From Micromonospora olivasterospora (GTDB lineage Bacteria > Actinomycetota > Actinomycetes > Mycobacteriales > Micromonosporaceae), in contig NZ_VLKE01000001.1 in the NCBI RefSeq assembly GCF_007830265.1, positions 4,712,001 to 4,776,000 on the forward strand: a stretch of DNA of 64,000 nt. Direction: 5' to 3'. How positions within the stretch are numbered: the first letter of the stretch is position 1; each line of letters begins with the position of its first letter. Below the pieces are notes generated by a model that saw only the letters and a list, made by a program, of their open reading frames with translations, was not told where the DNA came from and made no database searches. Below are positions 8,317 to 16,848 of the stretch, piece after piece. A program made the position numbers and the translations under genes.

Positions 8317-8421
8317 GGTGGGACCTGTCGGGCCCACGGCCCGGCCTACCTGGTGGGACCCGTCGGGCCCACGGCCCGGCCTACCTGGTGGGACCTGTCG
8401 GGCCCACGGCCCGGCCTACCT
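8317..8421. repeat. Three tandem copies of a 35-bp unit
   Basis: A 35-bp unit starting GGTGGGACC(T/C)GTCGGGCC is repeated three times (8317, 8352, 8387) with a single C/T difference in the middle copy. A partial copy precedes it. Each unit contains an inverted GTCGGGCCCAC/GGCCC core. It lies between the DUF4235 stop and a terminator. Confidence 0.85.
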
Positions 8422-8438
8422 GGGGAACTCGACGCGTG

Positions 8439-8473
8439 GGCCCCCTGACGGTCACGGCCGGCAGGGGGCCTTT
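8439..8473 (+). terminator. Rho-independent-type terminator of the holin/DUF operon
   Basis: Perfect 9-bp stem (GGCCCCCTG at 8439-8447, complement at 8462-8470), 14-base loop, followed by TTT. It comes after the 35-bp repeats, so those would be transcribed in the 3' end of the operon message. Confidence 0.65.
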
Positions 8474-8515
8474 CGCATGGCGGGATCGGCCCGCCCAGCG
8501 GAATCCCGCATCCGT

Positions 8516-8712
8516 CAGGTCACATGTCGGAGAATTTCGTCAGGTAGGCTGTGCAGAGTTTTCGCTACGTGGTTTGCTGTTCCACGCTGTTGAGAGATGG
8601 CGTGGGTTGAGAGAAGTCTCCTTCACGAGGGGGCCGCCTCAGGCGCCGCTGCTCGAAAACGGCCAATCGGCCGCACGGCGTGCTCGGCCGCCAGTTTTAG
8701 AAGGAGATACAC
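8516..8712 (+). promoter_or_regulatory. Cold-shock gene promoter and long 5' leader
   Basis: An AT-richer stretch holds TAGGCT (8545-8550), a good actinobacterial -10. Transcription from there would give a ~155-base leader. The leader can form hairpins (CGTGG...CCACG near 8570-8590 and GGCCAATCGGCC near 8660) and ends in a strong AAGGAGA ribosome site 7 bases before the ATG. Long structured leaders are the usual thermosensing/stability device of csp messages. Confidence 0.55.
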
Positions 8713-8916
8713 ATGGCGCAGGGAACCGTGAAGTGGTTCAACGCTGACAAGGGCTTCGGCTTCATCACCGTCGACGGCGGGGGTGCTGACGTGTTCGTCC
8801 ACTTCTCGGCCATCCAGACCAGCGGCTACCGCACGCTGGAGGAGAACCAGCGGGTGGAGTTCGAGATCGCCCAGGGTCAGAAGGGCCCGCAGGCTGAGCA
8901 GGTCCGCCCGCTCTGA
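8713..8916 (+). CDS. Cold-shock domain protein (CspA family)
   Basis: 67-residue single cold-shock domain that binds single-stranded RNA or DNA as a chaperone. It carries both RNA-binding motifs, KGFGFI (13-18) and VFVHF (27-31), after the GTVKWFN start. Full length for the family. Monocistronic: preceded by a long leader and followed by a strong terminator. Confidence 0.95.
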   Translation: MAQGTVKWFNADKGFGFITVDGGGADVFVHFSAIQTSGYRTLEENQRVEFEIAQGQKGPQAEQVRPL

Positions 8917-8972
8917 ACCATCCCGGCCGGCGGCGTCGGCCGAAGGGGGCGATCCAGCCAGGATCGAAGTGA

Positions 8973-9004
8973 AGCCCCGCGTCCCGTCCGGGATGCGGGG
9001 CTTT
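8973..9004 (+). terminator. Terminator after the cold-shock gene
   Basis: 14-bp stem (8973-8986 with 8989-9002) containing one G-T wobble, with the AGCCCCGC arm and its complement at the base, followed by TTT. Ideal intrinsic terminator geometry. Confidence 0.8.
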
Positions 9005-9069
9005 CCGCATTTTCACGCCCAGGTCGTCGCGGCCGGCGCCCGCGCCGTCCCGGCGGTGTGGGCGGGCGG

Positions 9070-9267
9070 TCAGGAACGGCGGCGCCGGGCCCGAAGTCCG
9101 CGCCAGATGGCGGCCACTCCGATCAGGACCACCAGCGGGCCGATGAGGACCCAGATCCGTTGGTCGGTCATCAGGCTGCCGCTGACGTAGCCCAGGCCCT
9201 GCACCGTCCAGACGGCGCCGATGACCACGGCGAGCAGGCCGAGGGTGAGCGGGAGCCATTCCTTCAT
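9070..9267 (-). CDS. Small two-helix membrane protein
   Basis: 65 residues from ATG 9267 with an excellent AGGAGGAA ribosome site. Two hydrophobic helices (LTLGLLAVVIGAVWTVQGLG, then WVLIGPLVVLIGVAAIW) flank a short loop GSLMTDQR, and the end is strongly basic (RGLRARRRRS). Widespread in actinomycetes as a hypothetical protein. No function is known to me. Confidence 0.75.
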   Translation of the reverse strand: MKEWLPLTLGLLAVVIGAVWTVQGLGYVSGSLMTDQRIWVLIGPLVVLIGVAAIWRGLRARRRRS

Positions 9268-9471
9268 CGCGTTCCTCCTCCGCCCGTCGACCGGGCCCTG
9301 CCGTCCCGGTCCAGCATGCGCCGCGCCGGCCCGGCGTGCGAGCACCGCCGCCCCGAAGCCTAGTGACCGGCTTGCCTGGCAGGGCAGCCGGCCGTATCGT
9401 CCAGCAAGACGAACGTACGGTTTGCTGCTGCGGCTCGCCGACGCGGCGGCGTGGCGGCTTGGAGGAGAACC

Positions 9472-10266
9472 ATGTGGGACCCGGCGACGTACCTGCGCTA
9501 CGGCGACGAGCGGTCGCGGCCGTTCCACGACCTGGTGGCGCGGATCGCGGTGGAGCGGCCCCGGGCCGTGGTCGACCTCGGCTGCGGGCCCGGCACCCTG
9601 ACCGCGGCCCTCGCCGCGCGCTGGCCGACCAGCCGGACCGCCGGGCTCGACTCCTCCCCGGAGATGGTCGAGCGGGCCGCCGCCCTGGGCGCCCCGGTCG
9701 AGTTCGCCGTCGGCGACGTCCGCGACTGGCGGCCCGCACCCGACGTCGACGTGCTGGTCAGCAACGCGGTCCTGCAGTGGGTCCCCGGCCACCGGGAGCT
9801 GCTCGCCCGGTGGGCCGCCGAGCTGCCCGCCGGGGCGTGGCTGGCCGTCCAGGTGCCGGGGAACTTCGACGCGCCCTCGCATCGCGCACTGCGCGAGGTG
9901 GCGCGGTCCGGCCCGTGGGCGGCCGAGCTGACGCCGCTGCTGCGCGAGGCCCCCGTCGACGACGCGGCCGGCTACGCCGCGCTGCTGGCCGGTGCCGGCT
10001 GCGCGGTCGACGCCTGGGAGACTACGTACGTGCACCTGCTGCCGGCCCGCGCCGACGCCGACCACCCGGTGCTGGCCTGGATGGAGGGCACCGCGCTGCG
10101 CCCCGTCCGGGCCGCCCTCGACGGCGCGCGGTGGGCCGACTTCCGAGCCCGGCTCGGCGTACGCCTCGCCGCGGCGTACCCGGTGCGGGGCGGTCAGGTG
10201 TACTTCCCGTTCCGGCGGGTCTTCGTCGTCGCCCGCACGGGCGCCCGCGCAGAGGAGAACCTGTGA
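9472..10266 (+). CDS. tam: Trans-aconitate 2-methyltransferase-like SAM methyltransferase
   Basis: 264-residue Rossmann-fold methyltransferase with SAM-binding motif I DLGCGPGTL (35-43), motif II acidic residue in GLDSSPEMV and motif IV NAVLQWV (about 98-104), the last typical of trans-aconitate methyltransferases. GGAGGAG precedes the ATG by 5 bases. The family methylates trans-aconitate, a side product that inhibits aconitase. The substrate is assigned by similarity only. The stop overlaps the GTG of the deaminase gene (GTGA), indicating an operon. Confidence 0.8.
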   Translation: MWDPATYLRYGDERSRPFHDLVARIAVERPRAVVDLGCGPGTLTAALAARWPTSRTAGLDSSPEMVERAAALGAPVEFAVGDVRDWRPAPDVDVLVSNAVLQWVPGHRELLARWAAELPAGAWLAVQVPGNFDAPSHRALREVARSGPWAAELTPLLREAPVDDAAGYAALLAGAGCAVDAWETTYVHLLPARADADHPVLAWMEGTALRPVRAALDGARWADFRARLGVRLAAAYPVRGGQVYFPFRRVFVVARTGARAEENL

Positions 10267-11285
10267 CCGACCTGTCCCCCTTCATCGCCGGACTGCCCAA
10301 GGTGGAGCTGCACGTGCACCACGTCGGCTCCGCCTCGCCCCGGATCGTGGCCGAGCTGGCCGCCCGGCACGAGGGGCGCAGCCCGGTGCCGGCGGACCCG
10401 GACAAGCTCGCCGACTACTTCGCCTTCCGCGACTTCGCCCACTTCATCGAGGTCTACCTGAGCGTCGTGGACCTGATCCGCGACCCGGAGGACGTCTGGA
10501 TCCTCACCCACGAGGTGGCCCGCGAGCTGGCCCGCCAGCAGGTCCGGTACGCCGAGCTGACCGTCACCCCGTACTCGCACGTGCGCCGCGGGATCCCGTC
10601 CCCGGCGTTCTGCGAGGCCATCGAGGACGCCCGCAAGCGCGCCGAGGCGGACTTCGGCATCGCCCTGCGGTGGTGCTTCGACATCCCCGGGGAGGCCGGC
10701 CTGCCGGCCGCCGAGGAGACGCTGCGGATCTGCCTGGAGGACCGCCCCGAGGGGCTGGTCAGCTTCGGCCTCGGCGGCCCCGAGATCGGCGTGCCCCGGC
10801 CGCAGTTCAAGCCGTACTTCGACCAGGCCCGCGCGGCGGGGCTGCGGTCGGTGCCGCACGCCGGCGAGACCACCGGCCCGCAGACCGTCTGGGACGCGCT
10901 GCGCGACCTCGGCGCGGAGCGGATCGGCCACGGCATCTCCGCCGCCGCCGACCCGGAGCTGCTCGTGTACCTCGCCGAGCGGCGGATCGCCCTGGAGGTC
11001 TGCCCGACCTCCAACGTGCGGACCCGGGCGGTCGCCTCGCTCGACGAGCACCCGCTGCCCCGGCTCGTCGAGGCGGGGGTCCTGGTCACGGTCAACTCCG
11101 ACGACCCGCCGATGTTCGGCACCACCCTCAACGACGAGTACGCGGTGGCCGCCCGGCTGCTCGGCCGCGGCCCGGACGGGGTGGCGGCGCTGGCCCGCGA
11201 CGCGGTGGCCGCGTCGTTCCTGGCGCCGGCGGAGAAGGAGCGGATCGCCGCCGAGATCGACGCGTACCTGGCGGCGGCCGGCTGA
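10263..11285 (+). CDS. Adenosine deaminase family enzyme (adenosine or 6-aminodeoxyfutalosine deaminase)
   Basis: 340-residue metal-dependent amidohydrolase. Metal and catalytic residues are all present: HVH (17-19), HAGE (199-202), GHGI with His223, CPTSN (248-251 region) and NSDDPPMF with the Asp pair (280-281). The first motif is HVHHVGS, not the HxHLxG usual in classical adenosine deaminases. His replaces the substrate-contacting Leu/Asp region, a pattern I associate with actinobacterial deaminases that may act on 6-aminodeoxyfutalosine in menaquinone synthesis. Substrate therefore left open. Coupled to the methyltransferase gene by a 4-bp overlap. Confidence 0.8.
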   Translation: MTDLSPFIAGLPKVELHVHHVGSASPRIVAELAARHEGRSPVPADPDKLADYFAFRDFAHFIEVYLSVVDLIRDPEDVWILTHEVARELARQQVRYAELTVTPYSHVRRGIPSPAFCEAIEDARKRAEADFGIALRWCFDIPGEAGLPAAEETLRICLEDRPEGLVSFGLGGPEIGVPRPQFKPYFDQARAAGLRSVPHAGETTGPQTVWDALRDLGAERIGHGISAAADPELLVYLAERRIALEVCPTSNVRTRAVASLDEHPLPRLVEAGVLVTVNSDDPPMFGTTLNDEYAVAARLLGRGPDGVAALARDAVAASFLAPAEKERIAAEIDAYLAAAG

Positions 11286-11346
11286 CGGGAGACGGCACGC
11301 GGCGGCCCGCCCACAACCACGCGGCGGCCGGCCGGGGCCGGACCGC

Positions 11347-12783
11347 TCAGTCCTCGGTCGGGCGCTGCCGGGGCCACCGGCGGCCCGCGCCCTTCTGCTC
11401 CCGCGCCTCCCGGGCCATCCGACCGACCAGGCCGAACCGGTTGACCTGCCGGGGGGCGGCCTCCGGGTCGGCCAGCAGCATCACCACGCTGGCGCCGCCG
11501 AGTTGGGCCCGGTCGATGCTCACCGATCCGTTGGCCTGCAACGCCACCCGCTTGGCGATGTCCAGGCCCAGCCCCGTCGAGCCCTGGTCGCTGGCGCCGC
11601 GGCGCAGCGCCCGGTCCGGGTTGGCGATGCCCGGCCCGGCGTCGTCGATCCGGATCGCCACGTACCCGTCCCGCCGGGAGACCGCGACCTCGAACGCGGT
11701 GCCCTGCGGGGTGTAGCGGAACACGTTGCCGATCACCGCGTCGAGCGCGGCGGCCAGTTCGGCCCGGGGGACCGGCGCCGGGATGCGCAGCTGCGCCCCG
11801 CTGACCCGGTGCGGCCGGTTCTGGTCGCCCGCGAGGGCCGCCCAGAACACCATCCGGTCCCGGACCACCTCGCTGACGTCGCACATCGCCGCCCCGGTCT
11901 CGTGCGTGACCGCCTTGCGGGTGGTCTTGATCAGTACGTCGATCTCGCCCTCGAGGGTGACGATCGCCTGCCGGATGCGCCGGATCGTCCGCCGCCGGTC
12001 CAGCTCCGCCTCGCTGAACGAGCCCACGCTCGTGTCGTCGGAGTCCAGCCCCTCGGCGTCCAGGCGCAGCACCGTCAACGGGGTGCGCAGCCGGTGCGAC
12101 AGGTCGGCGACGAGTTCCCGCTCGTCGGTGCGGGCGGCCACCAGCCGGTCGGCCATCCGGTTGAACGCGTGCCCGGCCTCGGCCAGCTCGCGCGGCCCGC
12201 CCGGCTGCACGCGGGTGCCGAGGTCGCCGTCGCCGACCGCCTGCGCGGCCCGCACCAGGCCCCGGGCGGAGTCGGCCGTACGCGCGGCGACCCGGTCCAC
12301 CACCAGCACGGCGGCCCCGACCAGCGCCGCCGCGACCGCGCCCAGCAGCGGCCAGCGGCTGCCCGAACCGGCGTCCAGCGCGGAGTCCGGGACGAACACC
12401 TCGACCACGGCCACCGTGTCCCCGAGCACCACCGGGTCGAGCCGCAGCACCCCGCCGCGGGTGTCGGTGACCAGGGAGCGGCGCTCGGCGGCGGCCCGGG
12501 CCAGCGCCGCCGCGTCGGCCCGCCCCGCCGGGGCGTCCCCGCCCAGCCCGTGCACCACCGGCCGGGTCGCCGGGTCGTCGCCGCTGGCCTCCACCGCGCG
12601 CCGCACGGCGGCCGGTTCGGTGCTGACGGCGAGCGCCCCGGTGACCAGGGCGGCGCGCCGGGCGGCGTCGGCGAGGGCGGCGTCCCGGGAGGTGTCGCCC
12701 AGGGTGATCCCGAGCGGGACGAGGAAGGCGGCCGCGGCGAGCGCGCACACGCCGGCCGTGAGCCAGGCCAGCGTCGCCCTCAG
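11347..12783 (-). CDS. Two-component sensor histidine kinase
   Basis: Membrane sensor of about 478 residues: first helix (TLAWLTAGVCALAAAAFLVP) near the start, an extracytoplasmic domain of ~120 residues, a second helix (WPLLGAVAAALVGAAVLVV), HAMP, the H-box DLSHRLRTPLTVLRL with the phosphorylated His, then the N-box region GNVFRYTPQ, G1 DDAGPGI and G2 GSTGLGLDIAKR. No ATG/GTG fits the expected start. The frame opens at CTG 12783, which overlaps the regulator's TGA, or at an upstream ATG (12924) that would lie wholly inside the regulator. I prefer the overlap start. Partner of the regulator at 12780. Signal unknown. Confidence 0.85.
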   Translation of the reverse strand: MRATLAWLTAGVCALAAAAFLVPLGITLGDTSRDAALADAARRAALVTGALAVSTEPAAVRRAVEASGDDPATRPVVHGLGGDAPAGRADAAALARAAAERRSLVTDTRGGVLRLDPVVLGDTVAVVEVFVPDSALDAGSGSRWPLLGAVAAALVGAAVLVVDRVAARTADSARGLVRAAQAVGDGDLGTRVQPGGPRELAEAGHAFNRMADRLVAARTDERELVADLSHRLRTPLTVLRLDAEGLDSDDTSVGSFSEAELDRRRTIRRIRQAIVTLEGEIDVLIKTTRKAVTHETGAAMCDVSEVVRDRMVFWAALAGDQNRPHRVSGAQLRIPAPVPRAELAAALDAVIGNVFRYTPQGTAFEVAVSRRDGYVAIRIDDAGPGIANPDRALRRGASDQGSTGLGLDIAKRVALQANGSVSIDRAQLGGASVVMLLADPEAAPRQVNRFGLVGRMAREAREQKGAGRRWPRQRPTED

Positions 12784-13469
12784 TCCGGGGCCACCAACCG
12801 GAATCCCACCCCCCGCACGGTGCGCAGGTAGCGCGGCTTCGCCGCGGACTCGCCCATCTTGCGACGCAGCCAGTACAGGTGGACGTCGATGGTCTGGTCC
12901 TCGCCGACCGACGGCTGCCGCCATACCTCCTCCAAGAGTTCCCGGCGGGACACCACCCGCCCAGGCCGTGCGGCGAGATACGCCAGCAGGTCGAATTCCT
13001 TCCGGGTCAGCGCGAGCGGCACCCCGTCGAGCGTGGCGCTGCGCTCGCCGACGTCGACCCGCAGGCCACCGACGGCGTGTACGGCCGGCCGCACCGTACG
13101 GCTGGCCCGGCCGGCCCGGCGCAGCACCGTGGTGATCCGGGCGTCCAGGTGCGCGCCGGTGAACGGCTTGACCATGTAGTCGTCCGCGCCCGCCCGCAGC
13201 AGGCGGACCACCGACTGCTCGTCGTCGCGGGCCGTGGCGACGATGACCGGGACGTCGGTGATGCCGCGTAGCATCCGCAGCGCGTCCGAGCCGTCCAGGT
13301 CGGGCAGGCCGAGATCCAGCACGACCAGGTCGGGGGTCTCCGCGGCCACCCGGCGCAGCGCGTCCAGCGCGGTGCCGACGGCGTGCACGGCGTGCCCCCG
13401 CTCGGTGAGGGACCGCAGCATCGCGCCGCGTACGACGTGGTCGTCTTCGACCAGGAGCACCGTGGCCAC
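12780..13469 (-). CDS. OmpR-family response regulator
   Basis: 229 residues from GTG 13469. The receiver domain has acidic pair ED (9-10), phospho-acceptor Asp52 in VLDLGLPDLDG, Thr/Ser in VATARD and Lys101 in MVKPF. The C-terminal winged helix (LTRKEFDLLAYLAARPG, then TIDVHLYWLRRKMG and RTVRGVGFRL) is the OmpR/PhoB DNA-binding domain. The gene precedes the kinase with a stop-start overlap, so both are made together. Target genes unknown; divergent from the ADP-ribosylglycohydrolase gene across 73 bp. Confidence 0.9.
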   Translation of the reverse strand: MATVLLVEDDHVVRGAMLRSLTERGHAVHAVGTALDALRRVAAETPDLVVLDLGLPDLDGSDALRMLRGITDVPVIVATARDDEQSVVRLLRAGADDYMVKPFTGAHLDARITTVLRRAGRASRTVRPAVHAVGGLRVDVGERSATLDGVPLALTRKEFDLLAYLAARPGRVVSRRELLEEVWRQPSVGEDQTIDVHLYWLRRKMGESAAKPRYLRTVRGVGFRLVAPD

Positions 13470-13542
13470 GTCAGCACCGTACTCGGCGTGGCAAGTTGAT
13501 CGCGTTGCGGCGTGCGAGCGAACCGGGCAAGCTGGTACGACG

Positions 13543-14460
13543 ATGTCCTTCACGCTCTTCGCGGACACCCGCCTGGCGCTCGCCCGGGACAGCCTCACCG
13601 GCCTCTCCGTCGGAGACGCCCTCGGGGCGCAGTTCTTCGTCCCGGGGCGGCTCCGCGCCGACCTCGCGGCCGGCCGGCTGCCGCCGCCGCCCTGGCAGTG
13701 GACCGACGACACCGAGATGGCCTGCTCGGTGGTGGCCGAGTTGGCCGCGGCCGGCGCGGTCGACCGGGACCGGCTGGCCCTGGCCTTCGCCGAGCGCTGC
13801 GAGCCCTATCGGGGCTACGGCCCCGGCGCCGTGGCCATCCTGCGCCTGATCCGGGCGGGCACCCCGTGGCCGGTGGCCGCCGCGTCCGCGTTCGACGGGC
13901 AGGGCTCGTGCGGCAACGGCGCGGCGATGCGGGTGGGCCCGCTCGGGGCGTGGTTCGCCGACTCCACCCGCCGCGCCGCGGCCCAGGCCCGGGCCTCGGC
14001 CGAGGTCACCCACGCCCACCCCGAGGGGATTGCCGGGGCGGTCGCGGTGGCGGTGGCCGGCGCCCTGGCCGCGCGGGCCCGCCTCGACGGGGACCGTCCG
14101 CCGCCGTCGCGGCTGCTCGCCGCGGTGGCCGCGGCCCTCGACCCCGGCGAGGTGCAGCGTGGGGTACGGCGGGCCGCCGCGCTGCTGGGCCGCCCGGCGG
14201 CGGAGGCCGCCGACGCGCTCGGCAACGGCTCCCGGGTCACCGCGCAGGACACCGTCCCGTTCACGCTCTGGCTGGCCGCCACGCACCTGGACGATTATCC
14301 GGCGGCGATCCGCGCCTGCGTCGAGGCGGGCGGGGACGTGGACACCACCGCCGCCATCGCCGGGGCGGTGGTCGCCGCCCACACCGGGGTCGGCACGCCC
14401 GGCGGGGTGCCCGCCGAGTGGCTCGCCGCCCGGGAGCCGCTGCCCGACTGGGCCGGCTGA
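13543..14460 (+). CDS. ADP-ribosylglycohydrolase family protein
   Basis: 305 residues of the DraG/ARH fold, which removes ADP-ribose from proteins or small molecules. The two-magnesium site residues are visible: GLSVGDALGAQF near 20-32, WTDDTEM (53-59) and GGDVDTTAAIAGA near 264-276; GNGAAMR (127-133) is also conserved. No ADP-ribosyltransferase lies nearby, so the target is unknown. The stop codon lies inside the first copy of a 30-bp tandem repeat. Confidence 0.85.
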   Translation: MSFTLFADTRLALARDSLTGLSVGDALGAQFFVPGRLRADLAAGRLPPPPWQWTDDTEMACSVVAELAAAGAVDRDRLALAFAERCEPYRGYGPGAVAILRLIRAGTPWPVAAASAFDGQGSCGNGAAMRVGPLGAWFADSTRRAAAQARASAEVTHAHPEGIAGAVAVAVAGALAARARLDGDRPPPSRLLAAVAAALDPGEVQRGVRRAAALLGRPAAEAADALGNGSRVTAQDTVPFTLWLAATHLDDYPAAIRACVEAGGDVDTTAAIAGAVVAAHTGVGTPGGVPAEWLAAREPLPDWAG

Positions 14461-14539
14461 GCGCCCGGTCCGGGGCGCGGGGCCGGCTGAGCGCCCGGTC
14501 CGGGGCGCGGGCCGGCTGAGCGCCCGGTCCGGGGCGCGG
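14451..14539. repeat. Three tandem copies of a 30-bp unit overlapping a stop codon
   Basis: Units start GGCCGGCTGAGCGCCCGGTC at 14451 and 14481; the third starts at 14511 and is one base shorter. The first copy contains the last codons and the TGA of the ADP-ribosylglycohydrolase gene, so the repeat grew from coding sequence outward. Confidence 0.85.
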
Positions 14540-14551
14540 GGCCGGGGCCGG

Positions 14552-14620
14552 ATCACGCCATGTCGGGGCCATGGCGGGGTGCACGCGGGTCAGATGGCGC
14601 CATGTCGCCGATCCGGAGCC
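14552..14620. repeat. Dispersed intergenic element, ATGTCGCCGA/ATGGCGGC family, copy 1
   Basis: Contains GCCATGTCGGGGCCATGGCG and GCCATGTCGCCGATCCGGAG, sharing short inverted ATGTCG/CGACAT-type cores with stretches at 41073-41140 and 55943-56013. It lies between the tandem repeat and the thrS leader. Role unknown. Confidence 0.45.
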
Positions 14621-14791
14621 AATCAAGGGCTGGGCCGCGCACGGTACGCGTCGCCGCGCCGGCTGCCGCGGTCCCGTGCCGACAAGGTGCGCTTCCTCTA
14701 CCGAATGCGATAAGAAGTGGCCGTTCCGCGCCCGATAACATCAGCGGCAGCGGTCGCTCGGCCGCGTTCGTCGTCTGCTGGAGGAGTCACC

Positions 14792-16795
14792 GTGTCCGCA
14801 CCCCGTACCCCCGTCGTGGCCGACCCCGTCGTCGTCGCCGCCGGGACGACGGCGGCCGACGCGGTGGCCGCGGCCGGGCTGCCCACCAGCGGCCCCAGGG
14901 CGGTCGTCGTGGTCCGCGACCCGCAGGGCCAGCTCCGCGACCTGGACTGGACGCCGGCGCAGGACACCACCGTCGAGCCCGTCGGCATCGACACCCCGGA
15001 CGGGCTTAACGTGCTGCGCCACTCGACCGCGCACGTGCTCGCCCAGGCCGTGCAGGACGTCTTCCCCGAGGCGCGGCTCGGCATCGGCCCGCCCATCGAG
15101 AACGGCTTCTACTACGACTTCGCCGTCGACAAGCCGTTCCAGCCCGACGACCTGGCCAAGCTCGAGAAGCGGATGCAGGAGATCGTCAAGTCGGGGCAGC
15201 GGTTCCGGCGGCGGCGGTTCAACAGCCTGGACGAGGCCCGGGCCGAGCTGGCCAACGAGCCGTTCAAGCTGGAGTTGATCGAGGTGAAGGGCGAGGGGCT
15301 GGACTCCTCGCAGGTGATGGAGGTCGGCGGGGGCGAGCTGACCATCTACGACAACCTGGCCGCGAACGAGGACAAGGTCTGCTGGTCGGACCTGTGCCGG
15401 GGCCCGCACCTGCCGAACACGCGGCTGATCGGGGCGTTCAAGCTGATGCGCTCGGCCGCCGCGTACTGGCGGGGGTCGGAGAAGAACCCGCAGCTCCAGC
15501 GCGTGTACGGCACCGCCTGGCCGACCCGGGACGAGCTGAAGGCGTACCTGAAGCTGCTGGAGGAGGCCGCCCGGCGCGACCACCGCAAGCTCGGCGCGGA
15601 CCTGGACCTGTTCAGCTTCCCCGACGAGATCGGCTCCGGTCTCGCGGTCTTCCACCCCAAGGGCGGCATCATCCGGCGGGAGCTGGAGAACTACTCGCGC
15701 CGCCGGCACGAGGCGGCGGGGTACGAGTTCGTCAACACCCCGCACATCACCAAGGCGCAGCTGTTCGAGACCTCCGGCCACCTGCCCTACTACGCCGACA
15801 CGATGTTCCCGCCGATGCAGTTCGAGGGCGCGGACTACTACCTCAAGGCGATGAACTGCCCGATGCACAACCTGATCTTCAGGTCGCGCGGGCGGTCCTA
15901 CCGGGAGCTGCCGCTGCGGCTGTTCGAGTTCGGCACGGTCTACCGGTACGAGAAGTCCGGTGTGGTGCACGGCCTGACCCGGGTGCGCGGGCTGACCCAG
16001 GACGACTCGCACATCTACTGCACCCGGGAGCAGATGGCGGGCGAGCTGTCGACCCTGCTCACCTTCGTGCTCGACCTGCTGCGCGACTACGGCCTGGACG
16101 ACTTCTACCTGGAGCTGTCGACCCGCGACGACTCGCCGAAGTTCATCGGCAGCGACGCCGACTGGGCGGAGGCGACGGAGGCGTTGCGCACCGCGGCCGA
16201 GGAGTCCGGGCTGGACCTGGTGCCCGACCCGGGCGGGGCGGCCTTCTACGGCCCGAAGATCTCGGTGCAGGCCCGCGACGCGATCGGCCGGACCTGGCAG
16301 ATGTCGACGATCCAGGTCGACTTCAACCAGCCGGAGCGGTTCGGGCTGGAGTACCAGGCCGCCGACGGCTCGCGGCAGCGGCCGGTCATGATCCACCGGG
16401 CGCTGTTCGGCTCGATCGAGCGGTTCTTCGGCGTGCTCACGGAGCACTACGCGGGCGCGTTCCCGGCCTGGCTGGCCCCGGTGCAGGTGGTCGGCATCCC
16501 GATCCGCGAGGACCACACCGACTACCTGCGCGGGTTCGTGGCGGCGCTGCGCGCCGAGGGCGTCCGGGCGCAGGTGGACGCGGGCGACGACCGGATGCAG
16601 AAGAAGATCCGCACCGCGCAGCAGCAGAAGATCCCGTTCATGGTGATCGCCGGCGACGACGACGTGGCCGCCGGGACGGTCTCCTTCCGCTACCGCGACG
16701 GCTCGCAGCGCAACGGGGTGCCGGTCGGCGAGGCGGTCGCGCACGTCCTCGACGTGATCAATTCCCGGAGCAACTCCGGCCCGTCGGCCGCCTGA
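14792..16795 (+). CDS. thrS: Threonyl-tRNA synthetase
   Basis: 667-residue class II synthetase that charges tRNA-Thr. It has an N-terminal TGS domain (to ~70), an editing domain with HSTAH (near 77-81) and DLCRGPHLP (C and H zinc/editing residues), a catalytic core with MNCPMHN (zinc-binding Cys), the motif 2 region [20 protein letters not shown], motif 3 [13 protein letters not shown], and an anticodon-binding domain ([11 protein letters not shown] onward). GGAGGAG sits 5 bases before GTG 14792. Full length. In actinobacteria it heads the block HIT-pgsA-PIM genes, as seen downstream here. Confidence 0.95.
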   Translation: MSAPRTPVVADPVVVAAGTTAADAVAAAGLPTSGPRAVVVVRDPQGQLRDLDWTPAQDTTVEPVGIDTPDGLNVLRHSTAHVLAQAVQDVFPEARLGIGPPIENGFYYDFAVDKPFQPDDLAKLEKRMQEIVKSGQRFRRRRFNSLDEARAELANEPFKLELIEVKGEGLDSSQVMEVGGGELTIYDNLAANEDKVCWSDLCRGPHLPNTRLIGAFKLMRSAAAYWRGSEKNPQLQRVYGTAWPTRDELKAYLKLLEEAARRDHRKLGADLDLFSFPDEIGSGLAVFHPKGGIIRRELENYSRRRHEAAGYEFVNTPHITKAQLFETSGHLPYYADTMFPPMQFEGADYYLKAMNCPMHNLIFRSRGRSYRELPLRLFEFGTVYRYEKSGVVHGLTRVRGLTQDDSHIYCTREQMAGELSTLLTFVLDLLRDYGLDDFYLELSTRDDSPKFIGSDADWAEATEALRTAAEESGLDLVPDPGGAAFYGPKISVQARDAIGRTWQMSTIQVDFNQPERFGLEYQAADGSRQRPVMIHRALFGSIERFFGVLTEHYAGAFPAWLAPVQVVGIPIREDHTDYLRGFVAALRAEGVRAQVDAGDDRMQKKIRTAQQQKIPFMVIAGDDDVAAGTVSFRYRDGSQRNGVPVGEAVAHVLDVINSRSNSGPSAA

Positions 16796-16809
16796 GCCGG
16801 GACGCAGGG

Positions 16810-16840
16810 AAGGCCCCCGCCGCGGCGGGGGCCTTCGTCG
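16810..16840 (+). terminator. Terminator between thrS and the M15 peptidase gene
   Basis: Perfect 12-bp stem (AAGGCCCCCGCC at 16810-16821 with 16824-16835). It lies between two convergent genes and can serve both. Confidence 0.7.
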
Positions 16841-16848
16841 TCCGGTGA

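Noticed and set aside
8317..8421. Possible CRISPR array.
   Set aside because: Units are directly contiguous with no spacers, and no cas gene is present.
9472..11285. A biosynthetic gene cluster for a specialised metabolite (methyltransferase plus deaminase).
   Set aside because: Both are primary-metabolism type enzymes and no synthase or assembly-line gene is nearby.
14451..14539. Possible CRISPR or attachment-site array.
   Set aside because: Contiguous tandem duplication of a stop-codon region, without spacers or nearby integrase.
14620..14791. T-box or other riboswitch before thrS.
   Set aside because: No T-box sequence or specifier stem could be recognised in the leader.
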